Shown piece by piece: positions 45,784-57,217 of a stretch of DNA of 64,000 bases. The stretch lies in the NCBI RefSeq assembly GCF_905171775.1, contig NC_053494.1, positions 130,922,210-130,986,209 of the forward strand, in the 5' to 3' direction. This stretch comes from Rana temporaria. Lineage: Eukaryota; Chordata; Amphibia; Anura; Ranidae. The first letter of the stretch is position 1. Each line of letters starts with the position of its first letter. A program made the translations under genes and the position numbers. Below the pieces are notes generated by a model that saw nothing but the letters and a program-made list of their open reading frames with translations, made no database searches and was not told the DNA's origin.

Positions 45784-46255
45784 CGGCTGGGATTCAGAAA
45801 GAAATGCCTATCTTTAGGCAGGCGTAGCGTATATCTCATATACGCTACGCCGCCGTAACTTTGAGAGGCAATTCCCGTATTCAGAAAGAACTTGCGCCCA
45901 AAGTTACGGTAGCGTAGCGTATATGGGCCGGCGTAAGCCCGCCTAATTCAAAATAGGCTGGTAGGGGGCGTGTTGTATGCTAATTAATCGTGACCCCACG
46001 TAATTGACGCTCCTAACGAACGGGACATGCCCTGTCCGTGAAAGTATCCCAGTGCGCATGCTCCAAATTACGCCACAAATAGTCAATGCTTTAGACGTGA
46101 GCGTAACTTACGCACAGCCCTATTTGCGTACGACTTACGCAAACGACGTAAACAACGCAAAATTCTACGCTGTCCCGACGTCCATACTTAACATTGGCTA
46201 CGCCTCATATAGCAGGGGTAACTTTACGCCGAAAAAAGCCTTACGTAAACGACGT
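45784..46255. mobile_element. MITE fragment rich in ACGCC motifs
   Basis: It starts GGCTGGGATTCAGAAAG and contains inverted AGCGTAGCGTATAT and ATACGCTACGCC. The right terminus is missing, so the copy appears truncated, possibly by the adjacent Penelope-like segment. Confidence 0.5.
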
Positions 46256-46439
46256 AAATCAATGTGCCGGGCGTCCTGGAGTTGCTCGTGGCTGTTGCTC
46301 CAAGTTTTTTTTTTATTTTACATTGCCTATCGCCTACTGGCCAGTCGTTTTCTGGCAGATTGTCTGCAGACATACCAGACTGACTGTAGTATGGTGCTGT
46401 TTTTTACTTTTCCTTGGAATAAATACAGTCTACACTTAG

Positions 46440-47427
46440 AACGTGTTTTTATTTTTTATTCTGCATTGGACCTACTATTCACTGCTGCATTGGACTCCAC
46501 TGCACCATCTCCCCTATGGTGAGAACAAGCTGTCTTTGACCACTTGTGAAAACATATGGTCCAACTCATCTGGTAAGGTGGCACTTCTTATACTGGTGGA
46601 GGATATCATCACATTTGCCAAAGATTTTTGCTATCTCACTGGGTGTCATCTTAATTCTTGATTCTTCAGTCAAGGACTTTATTTGCGCTGCACTTTTATT
46701 ATTATTTTTTCATTTGTACTTTTTGAGGCTTTTTGTGATTGCCTCTGTTGGTGTTCAGCTTGCAATCAATTTAGCCCCAGATGATGCAAACTATTGCGAA
46801 ACGCGTCGGGACTCTGCTGCTGCCATGCGCAACCTTCCATTGATGCCCTTTGATTTTAACAGAACTGTAAGTGTTTTTAACCGTTAATAAATTTTCACCA
46901 ATATTACGGTATCACACTATGCTACCACGTTTTCTTTTATGTACCTTGGATACGGTCTGATCTCTTGGGAGACACCTTCAAGACGTTGCCATTCCCCCTG
47001 CTCTGGTTTACAGTGATGCTTTCAAGCCGTCGTTCCTTTCATGTAACCAGATCCGATTGATGTGGTTCCACCAACTTACATACAGTCTATATTGACCCTT
47101 TAAGCGTATGTTTATTAGGGTTCAATATTTCCGGTAAGCCTCCCTTCTCGGTGGTGGTTACTTTTTCACACAGTTGTTCATTTTCATTTCACCGTGGTAT
47201 TTTCAATCGTCCATCATAGGAGATTATTTACCGGCGGTGCACTTTTCCAGTGACTCACTGTTTGTTGATTCATCATACATGGACTTTTTATTGGTTCATA
47301 TTGTTGTACTATTCACTTTGGTATAATATTTTACATTCATTATTTTCCAGCGCCACTTTATTGTTTTTGTATGAATCAATTTAGTTTTATTTGTAACATT
47401 TGTGCGCTGATTGCTGTTTTTTCTAGT
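46440..47427 (+). mobile_element. Penelope-like 3' region (pseudo-LTR fragment)
   Basis: From 46778 to about 47360 the sequence is the direct-orientation relative of the inverted arm at 39237-39804, including GTCGGGACTCTGCTGCTGCC, AACTGTAAGTGTTTTTAACC and a TTATTTTCCAGCGCCACTTT end. It carries a hammerhead-like motif at 46775-46810. No reverse transcriptase or GIY-YIG domain is visible, and neither border has a target duplication that I could find. Confidence 0.6.
46775..46810 (+). ncRNA. Hammerhead-ribozyme-like motif 1
   Basis: Reading left to right: CCC (stem I), CAGATGA (one base off the CUGAUGA core), GCAA/TTGC stem II with an ACTA loop, GAAA, CGCG forming a minimal stem III, GTC as the cleavage triplet, then GGG pairing with the first CCC. 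Small hammerheads of this form are known from Penelope-like terminal repeats. The core mismatch at 46779 may abolish activity. Confidence 0.6.
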
Positions 47428-48239
47428 ATACAATTACAAGCTGAAGAGGCAGAAAATAGAAGCAGAAGAAACAATGTTCGCATAAAGGGGGTATCAGAAA
47501 CAGTGCTAGCGTCAGATCTGAGAACAACAGTGATGGATATTTTAATAAGGTGTTGGAGAACCCCTCGGACACACTAATAGAACTGGATCGTGTGCATATG
47601 GTCCCCACAATGCGTAATCAAGCACAGACTGCCCCTAGAGATATTTTATGCAGAGTCCATTTTTTTTAAATCAAAGAAGATATCATGAGGGTGGCGTGGC
47701 AAAAGGGAGCCATGGAATTTAACAATGATGAAATACAGATTTTCTCAGATCTATGTTGGCAAACAAAGGAGAGAAGAAGAGAAGAAGAACGTTAAGGCCT
47801 GATGAAAAGGGTTTTCTCAGATGGGGTTGTTGCGCAGCTCGGATAGAAAAAAGTTTATACCATGTAGTAAAAAATATATATTTTATTTAATTCACATGTA
47901 AAAAATGGGAACAAAGAAGGGTAGCACAGTGGATGGAACATGAGTTATAGCGGGTACACAACCAGCGTTTACATGAGTGTATAAGACGGTACACAAATGG
48001 TGTTTATATGATCAAAAATATGCATTGTAATATAAACAATCTAACCTAATCTTAAGATTAGGTTTGCATAATCCCTAAACCTTTCCCTGCCGTTTTTGGC
48101 TAGGCTTTTTCCTAATACATTTCCTCACCATTTCCCCTTACAGAGAAAACCACATTGTCCGCTTGCTGCTGCTACTTTTACACCAGCAGCATTCTGATCC
48201 AACCTTGTGATTCATGCCTAGGAAGCCTGCGAATTTGTT

Positions 48240-49250
48240 TTAAATTTTCTAACATCTCTCTACATTCCAAAGGTACTACTCTCCCCATCCCACCCTTGTG
48301 TCTATCCCTTCATCTGATCGTCACTACCCAGGCCCCTGTCCCATCACCTCTTTCTGCTGTTTTTTCACCCTCACATATTGCACTCCCTTATTTTTCACAT
48401 TACTAATTTTCCATCACCCCTCTAACAACACACCACCCATCCTCACTACTCACACCTCAATCCCCCCTCTCAACCACCTTCTTCTTTCTCATACGTTTTT
48501 ACACGTTTTCCATTTTACTTTCTGGTTTTTCACTTTCCCCCCCTCCCTGTTCCCCCTTTCCCTTTTCCCCGTCCTCTCTTCCTTCCCCTCGCCATTTCCA
48601 ACCTGTCACTTCTTCCCTTTTCCCAACACTCCCCCCCCTTCCTTCCTTTCCCCCTTTTTCACTTTCTCTGTTTCTTCACCCCTGTCATCCTTCCTCACTC
48701 CTCTTCCTCCCCCTTTCACTTCCTGTATCCTTTTCATTTCCATTTTCACTTCCCCCTTCTTTTCCCGCTTTCACTCATTCATTCATCACCTTTCACTCAT
48801 TTCATTCAATTGGTTTTTGTCGTCACCACTTTATTCATTTTGCTTCCAGCACTTTTGCTCACATTTTTCTGTATTTTCTCTCACTCCTTCTTACCTCTTT
48901 TTCACCCCCAGTTTTCTTTCTCCCTTCACTCCCTTATTCATTCCCTTTCTCCCATCCTCTTTCTCTCTCTTTTCCTCCCTCCCTCCCTTTCCCCTTCCCA
49001 CGAATCTTCCCAGCCTCTCTTCCCCATTTTCTCATTGTTTCTTTCCCTTTTTCTTTCTTTCCCCCCCTCTCTCCTTCTTCCGGATCTCTCCAGCATCTTT
49101 ACCCCACTCCTTTCTCTTTCCTTTCTTTCTCTTTTCTCTTTTTCCTTCCTCTATTTTTCCTTCCCTTTCTTTTCCCACTTTTCTTCCCTTTGTCTTCCTT
49201 TCCCTCATCCCCCCTTTTTTTCTCCTTTTTTCTTTTTCTCTTTTTTTCCC
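48240..49250 (+). repeat. Polypyrimidine tract of about 1 kb
   Basis: The plus strand is overwhelmingly C and T across about 1 kb, with irregular TTCCCC and CTTTCTC blocks and no fixed period. Long frames here (48298-49299 and its shadows) encode only Phe, Ser, Pro and Leu and are composition artefacts. Confidence 0.9.
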
Positions 49251-49945
49251 TGCTGCAGGGAGACCTATGTACCCTTCTTTTAGAGACACACCATTTTAAA
49301 TTTCTATACCAGCACTCCTTGGCATCTCCCTTTGTTACCGACAGTCTATGTCGGTCCTACCTGTGTTGTGTTCTTTCACCCATCCATCCTAAAGGCCCAA
49401 TGTCCATACTTCATCCATATTTGCCTGTTATGCATGTGTACAAAGATACAGTCCATAATACTATCGTATTATTTTGCTTACAGGCTCTTTTTAAGATTTC
49501 CTTCCCATTACCTCTAATCTCCCCCATCCCTCCCGGGCTTTCGCACGGTCCTTCCACCATCCGCCCCCCCTATTTTGGGGGTGACCTTTTGTGGTGTCGA
49601 ACGAGGAGCTCCGCACGGCGTGGCGAGCTGCCACATTGCCTGGGATGGGAGGCGTTTCTGGGTGGGCCATCTGATTTAGCCGTCCGGCCCGCAGCACTTA
49701 CCTGAGACACCACATCAAGGTAAGGGGACCAAAAATCCACTAACAAATACATTTAACATCATTGTTCTGTACTAAATACATATGAACTGCTTGTATTGCA
49801 TTGTAGCTTACTGCTTCCCTATTTTTAAGGCTTTTCTGTATTAGCAGACACAAACTTCAAACGTAATAATGTATTTCCCAATATCTAATTTACAACCATG
49901 AGATGTCTAACTACTATTTGTTCCCTTTCAGCTACACAAAATTCT

Positions 49946-49980
49946 CTGAAGAAGACCTCTAATAGGTCGAAACGTTCGTT
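49946..49980 (+). ncRNA. Hammerhead-ribozyme-like motif 2
   Basis: CTGAAGA (49946-49952) matches the CUGANGA core exactly. Stem II is GACCT/AGGTC with loop CTAAT, GAAA is at 49969-49972, and TTC at 49975-49977 would be the cleavage triplet. Stem I pairing between the flanks is weak, so activity in cis is doubtful. The inverted arm of the host element begins exactly at 49978. Confidence 0.55.
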
Positions 49981-50553
49981 AGATTGTTTATATTACAATG
50001 CATATTTTTGATCATATAAACACCATTTGTGTACCGTCTTATACACTCATGTAAACGCTGGTTGTGTACCCGCTATAACTCATGTTCCATCCACTGTGCT
50101 ACCCTTCTTTGTTCCCATTTTTTACATGTGAATTAAATAAAATATATATTTTTTACTACATGGTATAAACTTTTTTCTATCCGAGCTGCGCAACAACCCC
50201 ATCTGGGAAAACCCTTTTCATCATACTTTTCGGGGTGAGCAGCCCCATTCTCTCCACTTCAGTGTCCAGTCCCTTCTATATGAAGGTTAAGGCCTTTGTT
50301 AGAGCATCTACGACTCAAAGGAGCCACGTACAGATGGGGATACCCAATCTCTTTAATAATTAAAAAATATTAAAAGACTTTTAATTTATATGATCCAGAG
50401 CAATCGCCCAAATTATTTCGACTTCTGGGATCAGAACCTGTTGAGGTACCTAACTGGACAGAATTACTGGGAGCAGATGGACAGGGTACACTACAGAGGA
50501 AGTATTGGTCGAAAAAGATACTGCAGAAACCGTCGAATGAATCAAGAGATTAA

Positions 50554-50985
50554 GACTTAGCGACTAGAATTTTTTTTTTTTTTCAAGGTCATGGAAAGAT
50601 CCAATGTTTTTTTTTTCTCTCCGTGTCCTTCTCTTTTCCCGCCCCTTCCCTTTTCCTCCCCTATTAGATGGAAAAGGAGAGAAGGAATTAGGAATTTTTC
50701 TTTTTCTTTTTTTCTAGGTCCTCCCCCTCTTAGGGGTTTTTATTTTTTTTGGCTGCCAAAAGCCCTAGGAAAGCAAAGAGGGACTGAAGACTATATACAA
50801 GCCCCTATGAGAATGTGGGAGATACTGAATGTTATGATTTGAATGTTAAGATAGGATTTTTTTTTTTGCTTGCTTGCACCAAGGCACTACTGCACGACAA
50901 GAGGGGGGTGGGAGGAGGATTTGGAATTTGTGTGATTTGAATGGGTTGTTTTTTTTGGGGGGTGTAGTGAATTTGAGAGTCAATA
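50554..50985. other. LINE region between ORF1 and ORF2
   Basis: T-rich noncoding sequence with long T-runs (near 50572, 50606 and 50857). The intergenic region continues beyond the TTAA element to 53051. Confidence 0.5.
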
Positions 50986-51905
50986 TTAACCACTTAAGGA
51001 CCGCCTAACGCCGATATACGTCGGCAGAATGGCACAGCTGGGCACATGGGCGTATATATACGTCCTCTTTAAGAGCCCAGCCGTGGGTCGCGAGCGCACT
51101 GCCAGCGGCGCGCTCGTGACCCGGTCCGAAGCTCCGTGACCACGCCCACGGGACCCGATCGCTGCCGGTGTCCCGCGATCGGGTCACAGGAGCTGAAGAA
51201 CAGGGAGAGGTGAGTGTAAACACACCTTCCCCGTTCTTCTCTGTGGCAGTGTCATAGGGAACGATGATCAGTGACGTCACACCTACAGCCACGCCCCCCT
51301 ACAGTAAGAATCACTCCCTTAGGGTACACTTAACCCATTAGCGCCCCCTAGTGGTTAACCCCTTCACTACAATTGACATTTTCACAGTAATCAGTGCATT
51401 TTTATAGCACTTTTCGCAGTGAAAATGACAAAAATGTGTCAAAAGTGTCTGATGTGTCCGCCATAATGTCGCAGTCATGAAAAAAATCGCTGATCGCCGC
51501 CATTACTAGTAAAAAAAAAAAATATTAATAAAAATGCCATAAAACTATCCTCTATTTTGTAAACGCTATACGTTTTTTTTTTTACCAAAAATTGGTAAAA
51601 AAATACGTATCGGCCTAAACTGAGGGAAAAACGTTTTTTTATATCTTTTTGGGGGATATTTATTATAGCAAAAAGTAAAAAAATTGATTTTTTTTCAAAA
51701 TTGGCACTCTATTTTTGTTTGTATTTTTGTTTGTAGCACAAAAAATAAAAACCGCAGAGGTGATCAAATACCACCAAAAGAAATCTCTATTTGTGGGAAA
51801 AAAAGGACGCCAATTTGCAATTGTCAGTTAAAGCAACGCAGTGCCGAATCGCAAAAAGGGACAAGGTCCTTAACCTGCATAATGGTCCAGGTCTTAAGTG
51901 GTTAA
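50986..51905. mobile_element. TTAA-target (piggyBac-like) non-autonomous element
   Basis: TTAA at 50986-50989 and 51902-51905 flanks ends CCACTTAAGGACCGCC and GGTCTTAAGTGG, which are clear inverted repeats. The interior motifs (GTGATCAAATACCACCAAAA) are in the opposite orientation to the copy at 43870. No transposase. Confidence 0.85.
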
Positions 51906-53051
51906 GGGCTCATAGAGGGAAGGAAGGGAGTGGGGGGAGGGACTAAGGGTGGGTAATCTGCAAGGGGGAGGGTAGAGCGGGAAGGGAGAAGGGAGAGAGC
52001 ACGGGCCCACACATATACATACACATAGTAAATACATACACATACACACATATACACGGGCACACACGGGTATAAACCATTACACAGCTGAGAGGACATT
52101 TATTTAATTAATTTAATAGTACATTAACACATACACTGTACATAATCACATATAAAATATAAAAACATAGTAGATATGCTCACGTTAAATGTTCTGGAGG
52201 AACCACACATAAACAACACACTCTATTTGGAGGATGGGGGGTAGTAGGGGGAGGGTGTTGGGGGAACAACTGTTTTTTTTTTTTTTTTCTCATATCTTAT
52301 TGTCCTATTTTGATAAAATAACCATTCAGAGTATCTCTTAAAATAAGAAGAGAGGCAGTTTATTAGGGCATATATGGGCAGAAATGGGTATAAGAATGCA
52401 ATTATTGTTTGTCCCGGCGACTTTTCTTGCCTCCAGACCCCTTGCAAATTGTTTAGTAGTTTCTGACCTGGCTAATAGGTATAGAGTTGAAAGCGGGGAC
52501 ATTTAGAGGCAGAATATATATGAAGTATATGATGTAAATGAGCTGTTTGAATATAAAGGTAGTATGCCAAGGTGACAAAAATGTCGCAAAGGTCCAAATG
52601 TGGTTAAGATGAAGCAAGGGGGGGGGGATATCTTAGAGAAGGGAGGGGGGAATTACTCTGTTTTCTTTCTTTTTGGCAATATTGTTGTTTGGGGACAAAT
52701 GGGGGGACGGGGGACGGGAGATATTGTGAGAGATATTGTTACAGGTCATATGGATATAATTGGAGTGCCGGTTAAGGGATTGCTTGGAGCGGGCCTTGGT
52801 CTGCACAATCACAACCCCCATAATAAACGCCTCTCCACTGAGTAGGAGGATAAGCCAGGGGGCGTTGGGGATTTATTTGCCTTTTCTTTTTTATTTTTAT
52901 TTTTTTGGATAGAGGTCAGATCTAGAGTCACATCTAGACATCTACCCACCCAGTGAGCAGTAGCTTACTGGGAAAGGATTGTTTTTTTGTTTCCTTGTGG
53001 TCTTGGCTCCGCCTCTCTCCTCCCTCCGTATCAAATCTGTTAGCTGTAAAT
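51906..53051. other. LINE intergenic or inserted sequence, no gene
   Basis: Noncoding sequence with a CACACATATACA microsatellite-like patch (52008-52075) and T-runs, leading to the ORF2 start. I cannot tell whether all of it belongs to the LINE. Confidence 0.4.
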
Positions 53052-56000
53052 ATGACTGATATAACATTTATGTCATACAACGTCAAAGGATTGAATATTC
53101 CAGAGAAGAGGATAAGACTTATGACGGAGTTAGGGAGATCTAAGGCTCAGGTGATTTTTCTACAAGAGACACATTTAAAGTCATACAATTCCGAGAGTCT
53201 CCAAACTTAGATTTCCAATAGTATATCATAGTACATTGCAGACATCAAAAAGTAGTGGAGTATCAATTTTGATATCAAGGCAGATACCATGGACAGAACC
53301 TGGGGTGATTACGCCTTCTGATAGTAAAAGGAATCCTGTGCCAACAAAAAGTCACACTGGTGAATATATATCTACCAAATACAGAGCTATACTTACAGAA
53401 GGTGCAACAGCATAGAGAGGGAGTATTGGTGATAGTAGGAGACTTAAACATGGCCTTAAACATGGCCTTAGATCCACTCATCGAAGGGTGCCTCTCATCT
53501 ATCATATATCAGACTGAGAAAAGAGAAGAAACTTTTGCAAGATCTGCAAGTAATAGACAGTTGGAGGGCTCTCCACTAACAGGACAAGGATTATACACTT
53601 TTCTCGGCAAAATATAAAACGTATACCAGAATCGACTATGTTTTGATTTCCAAAACATGGTTGTGGCCCTGAAAGAAGCCTCAATAGGATCTTTTACCCT
53701 CTCAGATCATGCTCCAAATAGCTGTACAGTGGAAATAAGAGGAATAGAGGCCAGAGAATGGCATTGGAAGATAAACAAAGCCCTCTTAAAGGAAGAGGAA
53801 TATGAGGGAAACTAAGACAGGAATTAGATTATTTCTTTGGAATAAATGAGACAAAAGATACAACGCCGTTCGGTGTATGGGAAACACACAAATGTGTAAT
53901 GAGGGACATGGTCATTTCTATGGGGACCATAGGGAACAGAAATTAAATCAAAAAGTCGACACAATGTTAAAACAGATTGGGGACTTAGAAACATTACATA
54001 AAAAATCTCAGGCTCAAGCTACAGAACAGAAGTTGGGGGCCTTACGGGAGAAACTTAACCTCCTGCTTATTGATAAAGCTAAAGCCAAATTAACACGAGA
54101 GAAACGGTTGTTCTATGAATTTGGGAACAAACCGGGAAGAATGTTAGCAAACGCTCTTAGAGAAAAAAGTATGCGAAAACAGATAAAACAAAGTAATACA
54201 CAAAAGGATGGTATGGTTAGTACTTCTCAAGGAATCTTACAGGCTTTTAAAGAATATTATGCAAATCTATACCAATTAGAAGAGAAACCTACCCCGGAGA
54301 AAGCACAAAAGAAATGGGAAGCGTCAATGAAGTATATTAAAGAAACAGAAATGCCAAAGTTGACAGAAAAAGTGACAAAAGAATTAGATATCCCAATCAG
54401 TATTGAGGAGTTTATGAGGGCGTTAAAACTTCTGAAAGCGGGGAAAGCGCCAGGCCCCGATGGATATGCTTTGCTGTATTACAGAGTATTCGCTGAGAAA
54501 CTAGCTCCAAGATTTATAGGAGCTTATAACTCAGTATGAGCGGGGGGAAAGATACCAATAGAAACACATTTAGCGCATATTACTGTGATTCCCAAAGAAG
54601 GGAAAGACCCCTCACAGTGAGCATGCTACCGCCCGATCTCTCTTCTAAGCGTAGATCTGAAAATATTTTCAAAGATTTTGGCTATGAGATTTATAGATCA
54701 CATCCCGGGACTGATACATCCAGATCAGGTGGGGTTCACGCCCGGGAGGGAGGGAAGAGAAAATACGCAGCGGGTGGTGAACGCAATGTTTTTAGCTCAA
54801 AAACAGCGCAGACCAATGGTGCTAGTCTCCGTGGATGCCGGAAAAGTGTTTGATAGAGTAGACTGGCTGTTTTTAAAAGCTACTCTGAAACACATAGGCC
54901 CTGTACACACGACCGAACATGTTTGCTGAAACTGGTCCGCGGACCAGTTTGAGCAGACATGTTCGGTCGTCTGTACACCCGAGCGGACAGGATTCCAGCG
55001 TACATTTGCCCGCCAGGCCTTTTTTCCAGCGGGCAAATATTTCCAAACTTGTTTAGAAACAGCCCGCTGGAATCCTGTCCGTCGGACATGTTCGGTCGTC
55101 TGTACACACCTACCGTACATGTCCGAGCGGCCGCCATCCCTCGCATGCGTCAAATGACTTTGACGCATGCGTGGAAGCATTGACCTTCCTGCGTCGCGCA
55201 CGTCGCCGCGTCATCGTCGCGGCGACGGCGCGGACACGTCACCGCGCTGTCTGTCTGCGCGGATTGTCTCTCATTTCTGTCTGATAGTGTGTACAACCAT
55301 CAGACAGAAATCTCCGACCGGACATGTCCGATGAAAACGGTCCGGCGGACCGTTTTCAGCGGACTGTCCGGTCGTGTGTACAAGGCCATAGGCCTAGGAG
55401 AAGGGATGATGAGTTGGTTTACGGAACTATACTCAAACCTTTCTATTCACAATGGAACACGGCAAGGATGCCCACTCTCGCCCATTATTTTTATCTTGAC
55501 AATAGAGTAGTTTCTGAGGAAAATAAGGGATAACCAGAACATTAAGGGGCTACCTACAAAGAAAGAAGAACAGAAACTCACAACATATACTGATGACCTA
55601 ATCTTTTTTGTAACCTCTCCAAATATATCCTTACCCTCATTGCTATCGGAGCTGTGGGAATATGGAGAAGTATCTAAATTCAAAGTTAATCATGGGAAAT
55701 CTGAGGCAATAGGGATAGAAACAAACACATCCCTTATAAAACAGATATCTACACAATTCATTTTTAGATGGACAGAGTCCCATATAGGTTATCTAGGGAC
55801 TAAGATACCTAAACACTTGACTAAGATATTTGAGCTTAACTATGTAAAAATGGCAAGACAGATTAAATTAGATTTCCAGAGATGGAATAAAGACATTTTT
55901 ACTTGGTTCGGCAGGACAAATATTATAAAGATGAATGTGATGTCAAGGCTTCTATATCTCATACAGATGTTACCAATTAAGATCCCCAGTAGCTTCCTAA

Positions 56001-57217
56001 GAGACCTTAGAGCGAGGTTCCTGATATTTATTTGGGCTGAGAAACCGTCAAGAGTACGCAGAACTATTCTAACAATTCCAAAAGGGAAAGAAGGGATCGG
56101 GGTTCCAGATCCAGTAAGATATCAAGAAGCATCCCATCTACAGTAGTTAGAGCAGTTGAGTGGTGCGGGAAAGAAGGGGTGAAACCATGGATACAAATGG
56201 AGCAGGCAATGATAGATATCCCCTTGGAGGGTCTGATATGGATTCCAGAAGTACAAATTCCAAGGGAAACAAGAAAACACCCGACAATAGGTGCAACTTT
56301 ATTAGCAACTAAAAAGATATAAAAAAAAAACAAATATCTCAACATATCCAAGCCCGATGACCCCGATTCTTGGTACGCCAGCATTTCAGCCAGGTCTTAA
56401 TGACCCTAAGTTCAGAACAACATACCGAAGAGGAATCAATAGGATAATTAATTTTTCCATAAATAACCAGTTAATGACAATAAAAGAGATTGAGAGAGAT
56501 TAATTCCGGATTTAAATTTCTTAAGGAGGATGCAATTAGATGCTTTTATCAGAACTAAGTTAAATATATATGCCAAAGTCAGGACATTGACAAGGTTTGA
56601 AGAGACATGCCTGAAAGGGGAAACACTAAAGCACTCACTCTCACATTTTTATGGGACGCTAATGGAATTGGAAACACTGCAAGAGCTTTCCTTCCTACGG
56701 GAATGGGAGAAAGACCTGGGAGTAAGATTTTCCCAAGAACAGATAAATAGGTTTCTGGTGTTCAATCAAAAAGTATCAGTAGCGAGTAGATACCAAGAGG
56801 GGGGGATATAAAATCCTCACCAGATGGTATAGAACACTGGCGGTTTTACACCGGATATATCCCAAAATATCAGAAATCTGCTGGAGATGTAAGGAATTAG
56901 AAGGAACTATAATGCATACTTTCTGGGAATGTATGAGAATAAAGGAATTCTGGAGAATGGTAGCAGAAACAATTGAAGTGATAACAGGAGTAGCGCTAGA
57001 AGAGAACCCGGCTGTATATCTGTTGCTGGATATCCCTATGTCATTGGAGAAATATAAAAATTCCCTATTGAGACATCTGCTGGTGGCAGCGAGGGAATGC
57101 ATCCCTGTTCTGTGGAAGTGTGAGAGCCCCCCATCAAAAGTATAGTGGTTAGTAAGAATTGCAGATATCCAACAAATGGAGAATCTCACTCTGACATTGA
57201 AGGACCTGGATGAATGA
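53052..57217 (+). pseudogene. L1-type ORF2 (endonuclease and reverse transcriptase), multiply broken
   Basis: ORF2 would nick the target and copy the RNA. The ATG at 53052 starts MTDITFMSYNVKGLNIPEKR and IFLQETHLKS, the endonuclease N-terminus, then stops at 53207. Later pieces include VGDLNMALNMALDPL, a long open stretch 53877-54539 ending APGPDGYALLYYRVF, and GLIHPDQVGFTPGREGRENT with FDRVDW. After the 491-bp MITE it continues NGTRQGCPLSPIIFILTIE, then YTDDLIFFV (the YxDD site, with Thr) and a C-terminal Cys motif ICWRCKELEGTIMHTFWECM. Many frameshifts and stops make it non-functional. Confidence 0.85.
54897..55387. mobile_element. 491-bp MITE, family B
   Basis: The inverted ends GGCCCTGTACACACGACCG and CGGTCGTGTGTACAAGGCC are flanked by ATA at 54894-54896 and 55388-55390. 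It sits between FDRVDW and the NGTRQGCPLSP block of the LINE reverse transcriptase. It has the same length as the MITE at 13118 and shares its central CGCGCACGTCGCCGCGTCAT. Confidence 0.9.

Larger units (their letters stand above)
47791..50295 (+). mobile_element. Snapback Penelope-like insertion 4, with target duplications
   Basis: GTTAAGGCCT is duplicated at 47791-47800 and 50286-50295 within L1 ORF1. The left arm 47801-48045 is the exact-register inverse of 49978-50222 (axis sum constant, no indels seen). The inverted arm ends at CTAAC, the complement of GTTAG, the first bases after the predicted hammerhead cleavage point at 49977/49978. A unique 63-bp tail (50223-50285) follows the right arm. 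The body has a 1-kb polypyrimidine tract and an intron-like stretch with GTAAGG at 49718 and CCCTTTCAG before 49931. It encodes no recognisable protein. Confidence 0.8.
47428..50553 (+). pseudogene. L1-type ORF1 protein, split and broken
   Basis: ORF1p is the RNA-binding chaperone of L1 elements. The first piece (to 47790) reads AEEAENRSRRNNVRIKGVSE, the boundary of coiled coil and RRM in L1 ORF1p, then in other frames LIELDRVHMVP and APRDILCRVHFF. After the Penelope-like insertion it resumes with LRPLLEHLRLKGATYRWGYP and, after a further frame change, LFRLLGSEPVEVPNWTE, with a stop near 50551. The N-terminus is missing. Confidence 0.75.

Noticed and set aside
46004..46522. 172-codon frame on plus
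   Set aside because: It crosses a MITE fragment into a Penelope-like segment and has no family resemblance.
48298..49299. 333-codon open frame on plus
   Set aside because: It is Phe, Ser, Pro and Leu only, produced by the polypyrimidine tract; overlapping frames are equally long and equally biased.
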